A stretch of 64,000 nt of DNA from Ilumatobacter fluminis. GTDB taxonomy: Bacteria > Actinomycetota > Acidimicrobiia > Acidimicrobiales > Ilumatobacteraceae. How positions within the stretch are numbered: position 1 is the stretch's first letter; each line of letters opens with the position of its first letter. Location: the NCBI RefSeq assembly GCF_004364865.1, contig NZ_SOAU01000001.1, forward strand, positions 2,264,001 to 2,328,000, in the 5' to 3' direction. The notes beneath the pieces were generated by a model. It was not told the origin of the DNA. It was given only the letters and a program-made list of their open reading frames with translations, and did no database searches. Made by a program: the position numbers and the translations under genes. Shown in pieces: positions 47,111 to 57,077 of the stretch.

Positions 47111-48433
47111 GTGACCGAGACGAGCGACGCGGACGAGTCGCGTAAGGCGCTCAACCGCCGCATCGTCTCGCTCGCCATCCCGGCGCTCGGGTCGCTCGCG
47201 GTCGAACCGGTCTACGTCCTCGTCGACACCGCCATCGTCGGCCGCCTCGGGACCGAACAGCTCGCCGGCCTGGCCATCGCCGCAACGGTCCTGTCGTTCG
47301 TGTTCGCCGGGGCCAACTTCCTGACGTACGGCACCACCGAACGGGTCGCACGGCGGCTCGGCGCCGGTGACACCACGGGCGCCGGCAACGTCGGCGTGCA
47401 GGCGCTCTGGTTGGGCGTGCTGTGCGGTGTCCCGCTCGCCGTCGTGCTCGCCGTGTTCGCCGAACCGGTCGCCCGCCTCCTCGGCGCCGGCGACGACGTG
47501 CTCGAGCACGCCACCACGTACCTCTCGTGGAGCGCGATCGGGGTGCCGTTCTTCCTCGTCACCCTGGCGGCGCAAGGCGTCTTTCGCGGCGAGTCCGACT
47601 ACATCACGCCGCTCTGGATCCTGCTCGGAGCGAACGTCGCGAACCTCGTGATCGAGCTGGTGCTCGTGTTCGGACTCGACATGGGCGTCGCCGGATCGGC
47701 CCTGTCGACCGTGATCGCCCAGGTGAGCGCCGCGCTGGTGTTCCTCTGGATCCTGCGCCCGCGGATGAGGGCGGCGGCGGTGCGCCGCCCCAGCCGGAGC
47801 GGCATGGCGCCGCTGATGTCGGCCGGCAAGCACCTCCTGCTGCGCGTCGGTTCGATGCTGGCGGTATTCGCGGGAGCGACGACGATCGCTGCGCGGATCG
47901 ACGACGAGACCCTCGCCGCGCACCAGATCGTGAACAGCATGTTCATCTTCCTGGCGCTCGTCCTCGATGCGTTCGCGGTGCCGGCCCACACCCTCGTCGC
48001 CGAGGAAGAGGGACGTGGCGACCTGGCCGGAGCTCGTTTCGTGGCCCGACGCTCGGTGACGCTGTCGATGATCGTCGGGGTCGGCCTCGGCGTCCTGATC
48101 GCCGCACTGTCGCCGCTGATCCCTCGAGTGTTCAGCGACGATGCCGACGTGACGAGCACGGCGACCGTCGGCCTGCTGTGGCTGGCGGTGATGATGATCC
48201 CGGGCGCCGTTGCGTTCGCCCACGACGGGATCCTCATCGGAGCCGGCGACTACCGGTTCCTCGGCCTCGCAGCACTCGGCTACCTGGTCGCGGTCACGCC
48301 CATCGCCGTGTTCACCCTGCTGACACCGTCACTCGGGATCAGCGGCATCTGGGGCGGCCTCCTGGTCTGGATGATCCTGCGAGCCGTCGTCAACGACCGC
48401 CGCACCCGACACGTCCTCGCCTCCCCCGCCTGA
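47111..48433 (+). CDS. MATE-family efflux transporter (DinF-like)
   Basis: A 440-residue protein with twelve helices in two pseudo-repeats of six. The first helix has LAIPALGSLAVEPVYVLVDTAIVGRLGTEQLAGLAIAATV (about residues 17-56), the DinF/MATE signature, and the second half begins near LMSAGKHLLLRVGSMLAVF (about 236). It exports cationic drugs or metabolites with H+ or Na+. It starts with GTG 10 bp after trpS and is probably co-transcribed. Confidence 0.9.
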   Translation: MTETSDADESRKALNRRIVSLAIPALGSLAVEPVYVLVDTAIVGRLGTEQLAGLAIAATVLSFVFAGANFLTYGTTERVARRLGAGDTTGAGNVGVQALWLGVLCGVPLAVVLAVFAEPVARLLGAGDDVLEHATTYLSWSAIGVPFFLVTLAAQGVFRGESDYITPLWILLGANVANLVIELVLVFGLDMGVAGSALSTVIAQVSAALVFLWILRPRMRAAAVRRPSRSGMAPLMSAGKHLLLRVGSMLAVFAGATTIAARIDDETLAAHQIVNSMFIFLALVLDAFAVPAHTLVAEEEGRGDLAGARFVARRSVTLSMIVGVGLGVLIAALSPLIPRVFSDDADVTSTATVGLLWLAVMMIPGAVAFAHDGILIGAGDYRFLGLAALGYLVAVTPIAVFTLLTPSLGISGIWGGLLVWMILRAVVNDRRTRHVLASPA

Positions 48434-48434
48434 G

Positions 48435-48896
48435 TCAGGCGTGGTCGCAGGCGTGGAGGGTCTCGAAGGCCGGGCCACGTTCGGCGATCAGGTCGACGGT
48501 GGCGGCGTCGCTGCCGGCGGCCTCGGCGAGTTCTGAGCCGATCCGCTCGTGGTCCTGGTAGCAACGGAACCGCTCGGTGCGGCCGCCGACGATCGACGCC
48601 GCCACGCGACCCCACGTGCCGAGTCCGCACTGGATCTTGCCGACATCGTGCAGCAACGCCCCGGCGATCTCGGCGCGTGTCGCCTCCGGCCGGGCGGCGA
48701 CGAACCGGCGCGCCACGGTGGCCGAGTGTCGGCGATCCTGGTTCGACATGCGGTGCCAGAGCTGCTGCTCGCCCGGGAGCAGCTGGGTCAGCGCCCACGC
48801 CTCCTCATCCGGCTCGGGCGGTTTCGACGACAACGACCCGAAGAACCGCATCGCCAGGTGGTGCGGGTGGGTGAGGAGATGGATTGGCTTGCTCAT
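48435..48896 (-). CDS. HD-domain hydrolase-like protein
   Basis: A 153-residue protein with the HD-type metal pattern: QDRRHSATVARRF near residue 55 (first His), ALLHDVGKIQCG near 79 (HD pair), and DHERIGSELAEAAG near 115. It resembles small phosphohydrolases or single-domain HDOD/HD-GYP relatives. The ATG overlaps the xerD stop (ATGA), so it is the last gene of the nudix-xerD unit. Substrate unknown. Confidence 0.78.
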   Translation of the reverse strand: MSKPIHLLTHPHHLAMRFFGSLSSKPPEPDEEAWALTQLLPGEQQLWHRMSNQDRRHSATVARRFVAARPEATRAEIAGALLHDVGKIQCGLGTWGRVAASIVGGRTERFRCYQDHERIGSELAEAAGSDAATVDLIAERGPAFETLHACDHA

Positions 48897-49840
48897 GCCG
48901 AGCTCCGAGCCGTCGCCCGAGGGTGGGCCGACCGGTACACGTCCCACAAGCGCTCCTGGCTGACCCGGGTGTACACCTGGGTCGTGGAGATCGAGGCGTG
49001 TCCGAGCATCTCCTGCACGATACGCAGATCGGCGCCGTGGTCGAGCAGGTGCGTCGCACACGAGTGCCGCAACACGTGGGGCGACAGTTCGGCGGTGATC
49101 CCGGCCCGCTGGCCGTACTTCTTGATGATCAGCCACACGCCCTGTCGGCTCAGTCGCCCGCCGCGTTGGTTGAGGAAGACGGCCTCGGCGTCTCCGCGCC
49201 GCTTCCACTGCGCCGGCACCAGCGCGGCGCGGCCGGAGGGCGAGAACCAGTCGTCGAGCGCTCGTCCCGCAGCACGGCCGAACGGGACGAGCCGTTCCTT
49301 GCTGCCCTTGCCGTAGAGGCGAACCATTCGATGATCGAAGTCGACGTCTCCGACCGACAAGCCGACCATCTCCGCGACTCGTGCACCGGTCGCGTACATC
49401 AGCTCGAGCAACGCACGATCACGCCGTGCCAACGGGTCGTTCCCGAGCACGGCGTCGAGCAGGCTCGTCACCTCGGCCTCGGTGAGTGGTTTCGGGATAC
49501 CCGACGGCGTCCGCACCCCGTCGAGGCGGCCGGTCGGGTCGTCGGGACGGTACCGCTCGGTCACCATGAAGCGATGGAACGATCGGATGGCGGCCAACCG
49601 GCGAGCGGTCGTCGACGCCGCCGCTCCGGAGTCGCGCTGGGCAGCGACCCAGTCGACGAGGTCGTCGTGCGCGACGGCGTTCACGTCGGTGCCCCGATCG
49701 CGTAGCCATGCCTCGTACTGGGTCAGGTCCCGCCGGTACGCGGCGACGGTGTTCCGGGCGCGTCCACGTTCGGCCGACAGCCACACGAGGAACTCCTCGG
49801 CCTCGAGCGACAGGTCGAGCGGCGCGTCGTCGAGGGGCAC
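48893..49840 (-). CDS. xerD: Tyrosine site-specific recombinase XerD
   Basis: A 315-residue tyrosine recombinase. The N-terminal SAM-like core-binding domain covers residues about 13-100. The catalytic domain has Arg in YATGARVAEMVGL near 150, Lys in GKGSKERLVPF near 175, the HVLRHSCATHLLDHGADLRIVQEMLGHAS box near 249-277 and the nucleophile Tyr in TTQVYTRV near 285. The place after pyrG and nudix is the conserved one of chromosomal xerD, which resolves chromosome dimers at dif, so it is not a phage integrase. Confidence 0.92.
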   Translation of the reverse strand: MPLDDAPLDLSLEAEEFLVWLSAERGRARNTVAAYRRDLTQYEAWLRDRGTDVNAVAHDDLVDWVAAQRDSGAAASTTARRLAAIRSFHRFMVTERYRPDDPTGRLDGVRTPSGIPKPLTEAEVTSLLDAVLGNDPLARRDRALLELMYATGARVAEMVGLSVGDVDFDHRMVRLYGKGSKERLVPFGRAAGRALDDWFSPSGRAALVPAQWKRRGDAEAVFLNQRGGRLSRQGVWLIIKKYGQRAGITAELSPHVLRHSCATHLLDHGADLRIVQEMLGHASISTTQVYTRVSQERLWDVYRSAHPRATARSSA

Positions 49841-49841
49841 G

Positions 49842-50408
49842 TCAGCCCTGTGCGGTGAGACGGCGGTGCGCCGTCAGCAGGCCGCACACGCTCTTGGCGT
49901 CGGCGATCTCGCCCCGGTCGATCATCGCGAGCGCGTCGTCGAGTGGCACGTGGAGCAGCTCCATCGACTCCTCTTCGGGCCCGTGGCGGTCGTGGGCGAC
50001 CGGTTCGCAGCCGGTCGCCATGTAGATCGCACACACCGAGTCGGTCATGCCCGGCGAGGGATACATGTCGATCAGGTGGACCATCTCGGTGGCGCGCAGG
50101 CCGGCTTCCTCGATGAGTTCGCGGCGTCCGGTCTCCTCGGCGGGCTCGCCCTCGACGTCGCGCATCCCGGCGGGGATCTCGATGATCGCCCGCTCGTACG
50201 GCGGGCGGTACTGACGCACGAGCACCACCGACGGCTGACCTTCCGGGTCGAAGATGATCGGCACGACCCCGACCGCGCCCGGGGACCGGACGATGTCGCG
50301 TTCGAACGTCGAGCCGTCGGGTGCCTCGAACTCGGCGACGACGACGTGCCAGACGTACCCCTGGTGGACTGGCCGGTCGCCGACGTGCCGAAAGCCGTGG
50401 TCGCTCAT
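49842..50408 (-). CDS. ADP-ribose pyrophosphatase-like Nudix hydrolase
   Basis: A 188-residue Nudix protein. The box lies near residue 81 (AGMRDVEGEPAEETGRRELIEEAGL), with one extra residue between the Gly and first Glu as in many ADP-ribose pyrophosphatases. The preceding VRQYRPPYERAIIEIPAG is the ADPRase-specific substrate region. It hydrolyses ADP-ribose or similar nucleotides. It lies 47 bp behind pyrG and 1 bp before xerD, as in other actinobacteria. Confidence 0.9.
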   Translation of the reverse strand: MSDHGFRHVGDRPVHQGYVWHVVVAEFEAPDGSTFERDIVRSPGAVGVVPIIFDPEGQPSVVLVRQYRPPYERAIIEIPAGMRDVEGEPAEETGRRELIEEAGLRATEMVHLIDMYPSPGMTDSVCAIYMATGCEPVAHDRHGPEEESMELLHVPLDDALAMIDRGEIADAKSVCGLLTAHRRLTAQG

Positions 50409-50455
50409 GGGTTCATGGTGGCAGACGCCGTTACGGCGTCGCTGTCAATCGACGG

Positions 50456-52190
<1,735 letters not shown>

Positions 52191-52217
52191 TCTCGCCGAA
52201 CGGCACCGAGGCGCGGA

Positions 52218-53867
52218 TCAGCGTCGGGTTCGCGTTGATTTTCCGTCACGGCCGGCCGCGACCTCGCCGATCAGCTCCCCCGCCGCCTGGCGCGCCGCAT
52301 CGGTCACCTCGCCGCTGAGCATGCGGGCGATCTCGTCGACACGGGCAGCGTCGGTGATCGGGGTGACGTCGGTGTACGTCGACTCGTCGCGGACCGACTT
52401 GCGCACCACGAACTGGTGGGCGGCTCGCCCTGCGACCTGCGCGAGGTGGGTCACGACGAGGACCTGGTGCCGTTGCGACAGGTCGGCCAGCGCCCGCCCC
52501 ACGGCGTTCGCAGCGCTGCCGCCGATGCCGGCATCGACCTCGTCGAACACGAGCGTGCCGACCGAGTCGTCGTCGCCTGCACCGGTGAGCACGAGTCGGA
52601 GGGCCAGCATCGTTCGGGCCAGCTCACCGCCCGACGCGACACGTTGCAGCGGGAGCAACGGTGAGCCCGGGTTCGCCGAGAACAGGAACCGCACACCGTC
52701 TCCGGCCAGGTCGGCGTCGTCGTCGCTGTCGTCGCCGACCTCGACCGCCACGGCGGCGTCGGGTAGCGCGAGCGAGCGAAGACGTTCCTCGACCGCCGTC
52801 GCCAACCCCGGCGCTGCGGCTCGGCGGGCGGCACGGACGGCTCGGGCGGCCTCGTCGGCGTCGGTTCGGGCCAACGCGAGCAAGCCGTCGAGTTCGGCCG
52901 CACGGCGGTCGTAGTCGAGCAGCTCGCGCAGCCGGTCGTCGGCCTCGGCGTGGAACGCCATGACGTCGGCGAGCGACTCGCCGTACTTGCGACGGAGATC
53001 GACGAGGAGCTGCCGTCGCTCTCGGATCTCGGCGAGGCGTTCGGGATCTTCGTCGATGCCCTCGGTGAGCCCGCGGAGTTCGGCAGCGACGTCGTCGAGT
53101 TCGGCCATGGCGGCGTCGAGCCGCGTGGCGATCGCTGCGAACGGTGCCCGGTCGTCGAGGAGGCGGCGGGCCGCCGACAGGAGGGCGTCGACGCCGCCCT
53201 CGTCGCCGCGGAGCGCCTCGATCGCTCCGGCGCCGGCCGCCCGGTGCCCCTGTGCGTCGGCGAGGGTTGATTCCTCGGCTGCGAGCGTGTCGTCCTCGTC
53301 GGGGTCGACGATCGCCGCCTGGTCGAGCTCGTCGACCTGGTAGCGGAGCAGATCGATTTCGCGGGCCCGAGCGCGTTCGTCGCCGCCGAGGGTCGCCAGT
53401 TCGGCCTCGAGTTCGGTGACCCGGGCGCGTGCGGCGCGGAGTGGGCCGAGATCGACACCGCCGTACCGATCGAGCGCCGCACGTTGGTGTGCGATCGACA
53501 TGAGGCTCTGGTGGGCGTGCTGGCCGTGCAGGTCGACCAGGTTGCGGGCCCGATCGGCGAGCGACGCCGCCGTGGCCGGGCGCCCGTCGACGTAGGCCCG
53601 TGACCGGCCGTCGGCCGGGACGACCCGCGTGAGCACGACCTCGCCGGCGTCGTCGCCGAGGTCGAACCGGCCGTCGACTCGTGCCTCGGCGGCACCGTGG
53701 CGCACGATCGACGCGTCGGCACGGCCACCGACGAGCAGGTCGATCGCCTCCACGAGCATGGTCTTGCCGGCACCGGTCTCGCCGGTGAGCGCGGACATGC
53801 CGGGACCGAACCGGAGCTCGGCCCGCTCGATCACGCCGAGATTCTCGATGTGCAGTTCGACGAGCAC
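52218..53867 (-). CDS. recN: DNA repair protein RecN
   Basis: A 549-residue SMC-like ATPase. The N-terminal Walker A is GETGAGKTMLVEAIDLLVGGRADASIVRHG near residue 29, two long coiled-coil arms follow (about 150-370), and the C-terminal half has the signature SGGELARTMLALRLVL near 426 and Walker B VFDEVDAGIGG near 457. It acts in double-strand-break repair. GTG 53867 gives the standard MLVELHIENLGV start. It sits between nadK and pyrG as usual in actinobacteria. Confidence 0.94.
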   Translation of the reverse strand: MLVELHIENLGVIERAELRFGPGMSALTGETGAGKTMLVEAIDLLVGGRADASIVRHGAAEARVDGRFDLGDDAGEVVLTRVVPADGRSRAYVDGRPATAASLADRARNLVDLHGQHAHQSLMSIAHQRAALDRYGGVDLGPLRAARARVTELEAELATLGGDERARAREIDLLRYQVDELDQAAIVDPDEDDTLAAEESTLADAQGHRAAGAGAIEALRGDEGGVDALLSAARRLLDDRAPFAAIATRLDAAMAELDDVAAELRGLTEGIDEDPERLAEIRERRQLLVDLRRKYGESLADVMAFHAEADDRLRELLDYDRRAAELDGLLALARTDADEAARAVRAARRAAAPGLATAVEERLRSLALPDAAVAVEVGDDSDDDADLAGDGVRFLFSANPGSPLLPLQRVASGGELARTMLALRLVLTGAGDDDSVGTLVFDEVDAGIGGSAANAVGRALADLSQRHQVLVVTHLAQVAGRAAHQFVVRKSVRDESTYTDVTPITDAARVDEIARMLSGEVTDAARQAAGELIGEVAAGRDGKSTRTRR

Positions 53868-53987
53868 ACCACCGTTCTACCCGATGGGTGTCACGATCGA
53901 ACGGATGTTCCCGCAGAAATCCGGGATATGGTCGGCCTCGACCGGCCCGTCAGCGGTCGTGTTCAGCGGCGTCGTCAGCAGACGTGC

Positions 53988-54851
53988 TCAGCGGTCGTGA
54001 AGGCCGAACTTCGCCTTCAACACCTGGTGGTAGTGGTGTTCACCGAACCGCACGAAGCAGGCGGTCGCCGTCGACGGACGGCAGGTGACCCTCGCTCCGC
54101 CCGACAGCGAACACGTCGCGCGACCGTCGATCGCCACCGAGGCCGAGTGTCCGTCGATCACCTCGATGTCGACGGTCTCGGAGGGGTCGAGCACGAGACT
54201 CCGGTCGAAGAGCATGTGCGGCGCCACCGGTGTGACGAGGATCGCCCGATGCTTCGGCGACACCACCGGGCCACGCGCCGACAGCGAGTACGCCGTCGAT
54301 CCGGTCGGCGTGCTGACGATCAATCCGTCGGTCGCGTAGGACGTGAACGGCTCGCCGTCGATCCGGACGAGCAGGTGGACCGTGCGGCCGGAGTCCTGTT
54401 TCTCGACGACGCCCTCGTTGAGCGCTCGCCAGGTGCCGACCGATCGTCCGTCGGGGTCGATCGCCTCGACCTCGAGCATCATCCGCTCGTCGAGCGTCCA
54501 GCCGCCCGCGTCGGCGCCGAGCGCGAATCGATCGAGCGCGTCCCGGACCCCGTCAACTTCGACCTCGGTGAGGTAGCCGAGCCGGCCGAGGTTCACCCCG
54601 AGCAGCGGCACGGAGGCGCCGTCGAGGAGGTGCACGCTGTGGAGCATCGTGCCGTCACCACCGAGGCTCAGCACCAGGTCGGCCTCGGCCGCAGGGCGGT
54701 CGCTCGTGACCGACGCGAGATCGTCGGTGGACGCATCGCCTGCCGGGACCCATCCTTCGTCGCCCCGCGCCCGGAGCCACTCGATCGTGTCGATCGCCAG
54801 CTCGTGGGCGTCGTCTCGGGCCTGGTGGGGAACCACGACGACCCGGATCAT
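53988..54851 (-). CDS. nadK: NAD kinase
   Basis: A 287-residue NAD/polyphosphate kinase. It shows LSLGGDGTMLHSVHLL near residue 65, GVNLGRLGYLTEVE near 89 and the TDGLIVSTPTGSTAYSLSARGP stretch near 178. It phosphorylates NAD to NADP with ATP or polyphosphate. ATG 54851 overlaps the tlyA stop (ATGA). About 120 bp without a gene separate its end from recN; I see no structure there beyond the recN start region. Confidence 0.94.
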   Translation of the reverse strand: MIRVVVVPHQARDDAHELAIDTIEWLRARGDEGWVPAGDASTDDLASVTSDRPAAEADLVLSLGGDGTMLHSVHLLDGASVPLLGVNLGRLGYLTEVEVDGVRDALDRFALGADAGGWTLDERMMLEVEAIDPDGRSVGTWRALNEGVVEKQDSGRTVHLLVRIDGEPFTSYATDGLIVSTPTGSTAYSLSARGPVVSPKHRAILVTPVAPHMLFDRSLVLDPSETVDIEVIDGHSASVAIDGRATCSLSGGARVTCRPSTATACFVRFGEHHYHQVLKAKFGLHDR

Positions 54852-55600
54852 GGTGTCGGCTCCGGAGCGAGTGCGTGGACGAGGAACTCGCGGTTGCCGT
54901 CGGCACCGGTGATCGGCGAATCGGTCCACGCGGCGATCCGGCACCCGTGGTCGGCGAACGCAGTCGTGACCTCGTCACGGACCCGCTGGTGCACCTCGGG
55001 GTCGGTGATGACGCCACGGCCGCGGCTCACCTCGGCCTTGCCGGCCTCGAACTGTGGTTTCACGAGCAGCACCATCGAGGCCCCAGGCTGGCACACCGAG
55101 GCCAGCGGGCCGATGACGAGCCGGAGCGAGATGAACGACAGGTCGCCCACGACGAGATCGACCGGGCCGCCGATCGTGTCGAGATCGAGATACCGGACGT
55201 TGGTGCGTTCGAGGTTCGTGACCCGCTCATCGGCGCGGAGCTTCTCGTGGAGCTGTCCGTGTCCGACGTCGACGGCCACGACGTGACGGGCGCCACGCTG
55301 GAGCAGGACGTCGGTGAATCCGCCGGTCGACGCCCCGGCGTCGAGTGCTCGCACGCCGTCGACATCGAGGTCGAACGCGTCGAGCGCATGATCGAGCTTG
55401 AGCGCACCGCGCCCGACGAACCGGGCCGGTGGCCCGTCGACGTGGAGCTGATCGGCCGGAGCGACCTGTCGTGTCGCCTTCTCGGCCACGGCACCGTTGA
55501 CGAGGACGCGCTTGGCGTCGATGAGTTCCTGGGCTGCCGCCCGGCTCGGCGCGAGTTCGCGGCGCACGAGTTCGGCGTCGAGACGCCGTCGCGGCGCCAT
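54848..55600 (-). CDS. tlyA: TlyA-family rRNA 2'-O-methyltransferase
   Basis: A 250-residue protein. The S4 domain (RLDAELVRRELAPSRAAAQELIDAKRVLVNG) covers about residues 6-36, and the FtsJ-type methyltransferase domain has ALDAGASTGGFTDVLLQRGA near 84 and VVGDLSFISLRLV near 149. TlyA methylates 16S and 23S rRNA riboses and affects capreomycin response. It starts 4 bases after the histone-like gene ends. Confidence 0.92.
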   Translation of the reverse strand: MAPRRRLDAELVRRELAPSRAAAQELIDAKRVLVNGAVAEKATRQVAPADQLHVDGPPARFVGRGALKLDHALDAFDLDVDGVRALDAGASTGGFTDVLLQRGARHVVAVDVGHGQLHEKLRADERVTNLERTNVRYLDLDTIGGPVDLVVGDLSFISLRLVIGPLASVCQPGASMVLLVKPQFEAGKAEVSRGRGVITDPEVHQRVRDEVTTAFADHGCRIAAWTDSPITGADGNREFLVHALAPEPTP

Positions 55601-55604
55601 CGGG

Positions 55605-56195
55605 TCAGCGCTTGCGCGTGTCGACCTTGCGGACGCCCGAGGAACCGACGGCAGCGCTCTTCTTCGCCGCCGCCTTCTTCTTGGCGGGCGCCTTCTTGGC
55701 GGGCGCCTTCTTGGCGGCGGCCTTCTTCTTGGCAGGCGCCTTCTTCTTGGCGGCAGCCTTCTTCTTCGCAGGCGCCTTCTTCTTGGCGGCAGCCTTCTTC
55801 TTCGCCGGCGCCTTCTTCTTGGCGGCAGCCTTCTTCTTCGCCGGCGCCTTCTTCTTGGCGGCGGCCTTCTTCTTCGCCGGGGCCTTCTTGGCGGGCTCCT
55901 GGCCGAGCGCCGAACGCACCTGATCGGCGAGGTGCTCGACCTCGCTCTCGAGCTCGTCGAACCGCTTGCCCCAGGCCTCGGTCTGCTTGCTGATCTCGGC
56001 CTGGACCTGCTCGGCGACCGCCTCGGCAGTTTCACGGCCTCGATCGACGAGCGTCTGCACGAGTTTCTCGGCGTCCTGCCGGCGCACCTCGCCCGACTTC
56101 ACGAGGCTCTGGACGAACTCCTCCACCTGCTTCCGCGAGGTGTCGGTGAACTGCACACCCGCGTCGATGAACTTCTGGACCTGGGATTTCGGCAT
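55605..56195 (-). CDS. Phasin-like/histone H1-like protein with Lys-Ala repeat tail
   Basis: A 196-residue two-part protein. Residues 1-100 are a charged helical, coiled-coil stretch (VEEFVQSLVKSGEVRRQDAEKLVQTLVDRGRE ... DELESEVEHLADQVRS) resembling phasins and PhaF-like N-termini. Residues about 101-180 are almost only Lys, Ala and Pro in 12-residue units (KKKAAAKKKAPA), like eukaryotic H1 tails. Such proteins bind DNA and, in PhaF types, polyhydroxyalkanoate granules. It lies between a HAD gene and tlyA and has TAGCAT 6 bases before its ATG. No PHA genes are in the window. Confidence 0.82.
   Translation of the reverse strand: MPKSQVQKFIDAGVQFTDTSRKQVEEFVQSLVKSGEVRRQDAEKLVQTLVDRGRETAEAVAEQVQAEISKQTEAWGKRFDELESEVEHLADQVRSALGQEPAKKAPAKKKAAAKKKAPAKKKAAAKKKAPAKKKAAAKKKAPAKKKAAAKKKAPAKKKAAAKKAPAKKAPAKKKAAAKKSAAVGSSGVRKVDTRKR
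55720..55863 (-). repeat. Four tandem 36-bp repeats inside the histone-like gene
   Basis: Four nearly identical 36-base units run head to tail (starts 55720, 55756, 55792, 55828), with a partial unit after them. Each encodes KKKAAAKKKAPA-type sequence. Unit identity at the DNA level suggests recent expansion by slippage or recombination, so copy number may vary between strains. Confidence 0.85.
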
Positions 56196-56201
56196 GTTCC
56201 C

Positions 56202-56207
56202 ATGCTA
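56202..56207 (-). promoter_or_regulatory. -10 element for leaderless histone-like gene mRNA
   Basis: Minus-strand TAGCAT is followed by 6 bases and ATG 56195. Confidence 0.45.
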
Positions 56208-56241
56208 TCCACGCCCGAACGACGGCCCCGACGACGTGCGG

Positions 56242-57033
56242 TCAGTGGTCGAGCAGGCGCCGCGCCACGGCCGCGAGGTCTGCCTCGTCGAGCGCGATCG
56301 GCACCTCGGCGTCGGGCAGTGCCCCGACGGCGGTCACGCCCGATCGGACCAGTGCGAACGGGCACCCGATCGCACCGGCGAATGCGCCGTCGGTACTCCC
56401 CCGGTCGCCGACGACGAGCGCCCGCTCGGGCCGGAAATCGGGCCCGCACCGCTCGGCGACCAGTGCCGCCATCGGCGAGTGCGGCTTGCCGGCGATCGTC
56501 GGGGCGGTCTCGGTCACCGCGCTGACCGCAGCGACGAGCGCACCGGCGCCGGGTGTCGGGCCGTCCGGGGTCGGGAAGCTGACGTCGTCGTTCGTCGCCA
56601 CGAAGCGTGCGCCACCGCGAATGGCTGCGTTCGCTGCCTGGAGCCCGTCGAAGTCGAAGTGCCGGTGCAGGCCGACGATCACGACGTCGAACCTGCCGCT
56701 CGGTCGATCCCCGACGTTGACCGGGTCGGCGCCCGACGCGGCCACGGCCTCCATCACCCCGTCGCCTCCGCACACGAGGACGCGCTGTCCGGACGACACG
56801 AGCGACGAAGCGGCTTGCGCACTCGTCACCACATCGCCCTCCGCCGGAATCCCGATCGCCGCCAGCGCGTCCTCCTGGTCGGCGATCGGCGACATCGAGT
56901 TGTTGGTGACGAACAGCACCCGTCTCCCAGCGGCGCGTAGGCGCTCGACGGCCTCGGCCGAACCGGGGATCGCCCGACGCGCCAGCCACACCACACCGTC
57001 CAGATCACACAGCACGAATCGCACGTCGTCCAC
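56242..57033 (-). CDS. HAD-IIA family phosphatase (NagD/PGP-like)
   Basis: A 263-residue phosphatase. Motif I is CDLDGVVW near residue 9, motif II FVTNNSMSP near 42, the IIA cap lies between, and GKPHSPM near 179 plus VGDRGSTDGAFA near 201 complete the site. Family members dephosphorylate small metabolites such as 2-phosphoglycolate. In actinobacteria one often lies next to tlyA. GTG 57033 is preferred because AAAGGA lies 5 bases upstream. Substrate not assigned. Confidence 0.86.
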   Translation of the reverse strand: MDDVRFVLCDLDGVVWLARRAIPGSAEAVERLRAAGRRVLFVTNNSMSPIADQEDALAAIGIPAEGDVVTSAQAASSLVSSGQRVLVCGGDGVMEAVAASGADPVNVGDRPSGRFDVVIVGLHRHFDFDGLQAANAAIRGGARFVATNDDVSFPTPDGPTPGAGALVAAVSAVTETAPTIAGKPHSPMAALVAERCGPDFRPERALVVGDRGSTDGAFAGAIGCPFALVRSGVTAVGALPDAEVPIALDEADLAAVARRLLDH

Positions 57034-57077
57034 GATGATCCTTTGTACCAGGGGGCGGGAGCTGCCACGCTGTGCGG

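Noticed and set aside
48893-49840. Tyrosine recombinase as a sign of a prophage or integrative element
   Set aside because: It sits in the conserved pyrG-nudix-xerD order and lacks phage neighbours or att-like repeats, so it is the housekeeping XerD.
55675-55893. Regular 36-bp repeats resembling a CRISPR array
   Set aside because: Units are directly adjacent with no unique spacers and translate into KKKAAAKKKAPA; no cas genes are near.
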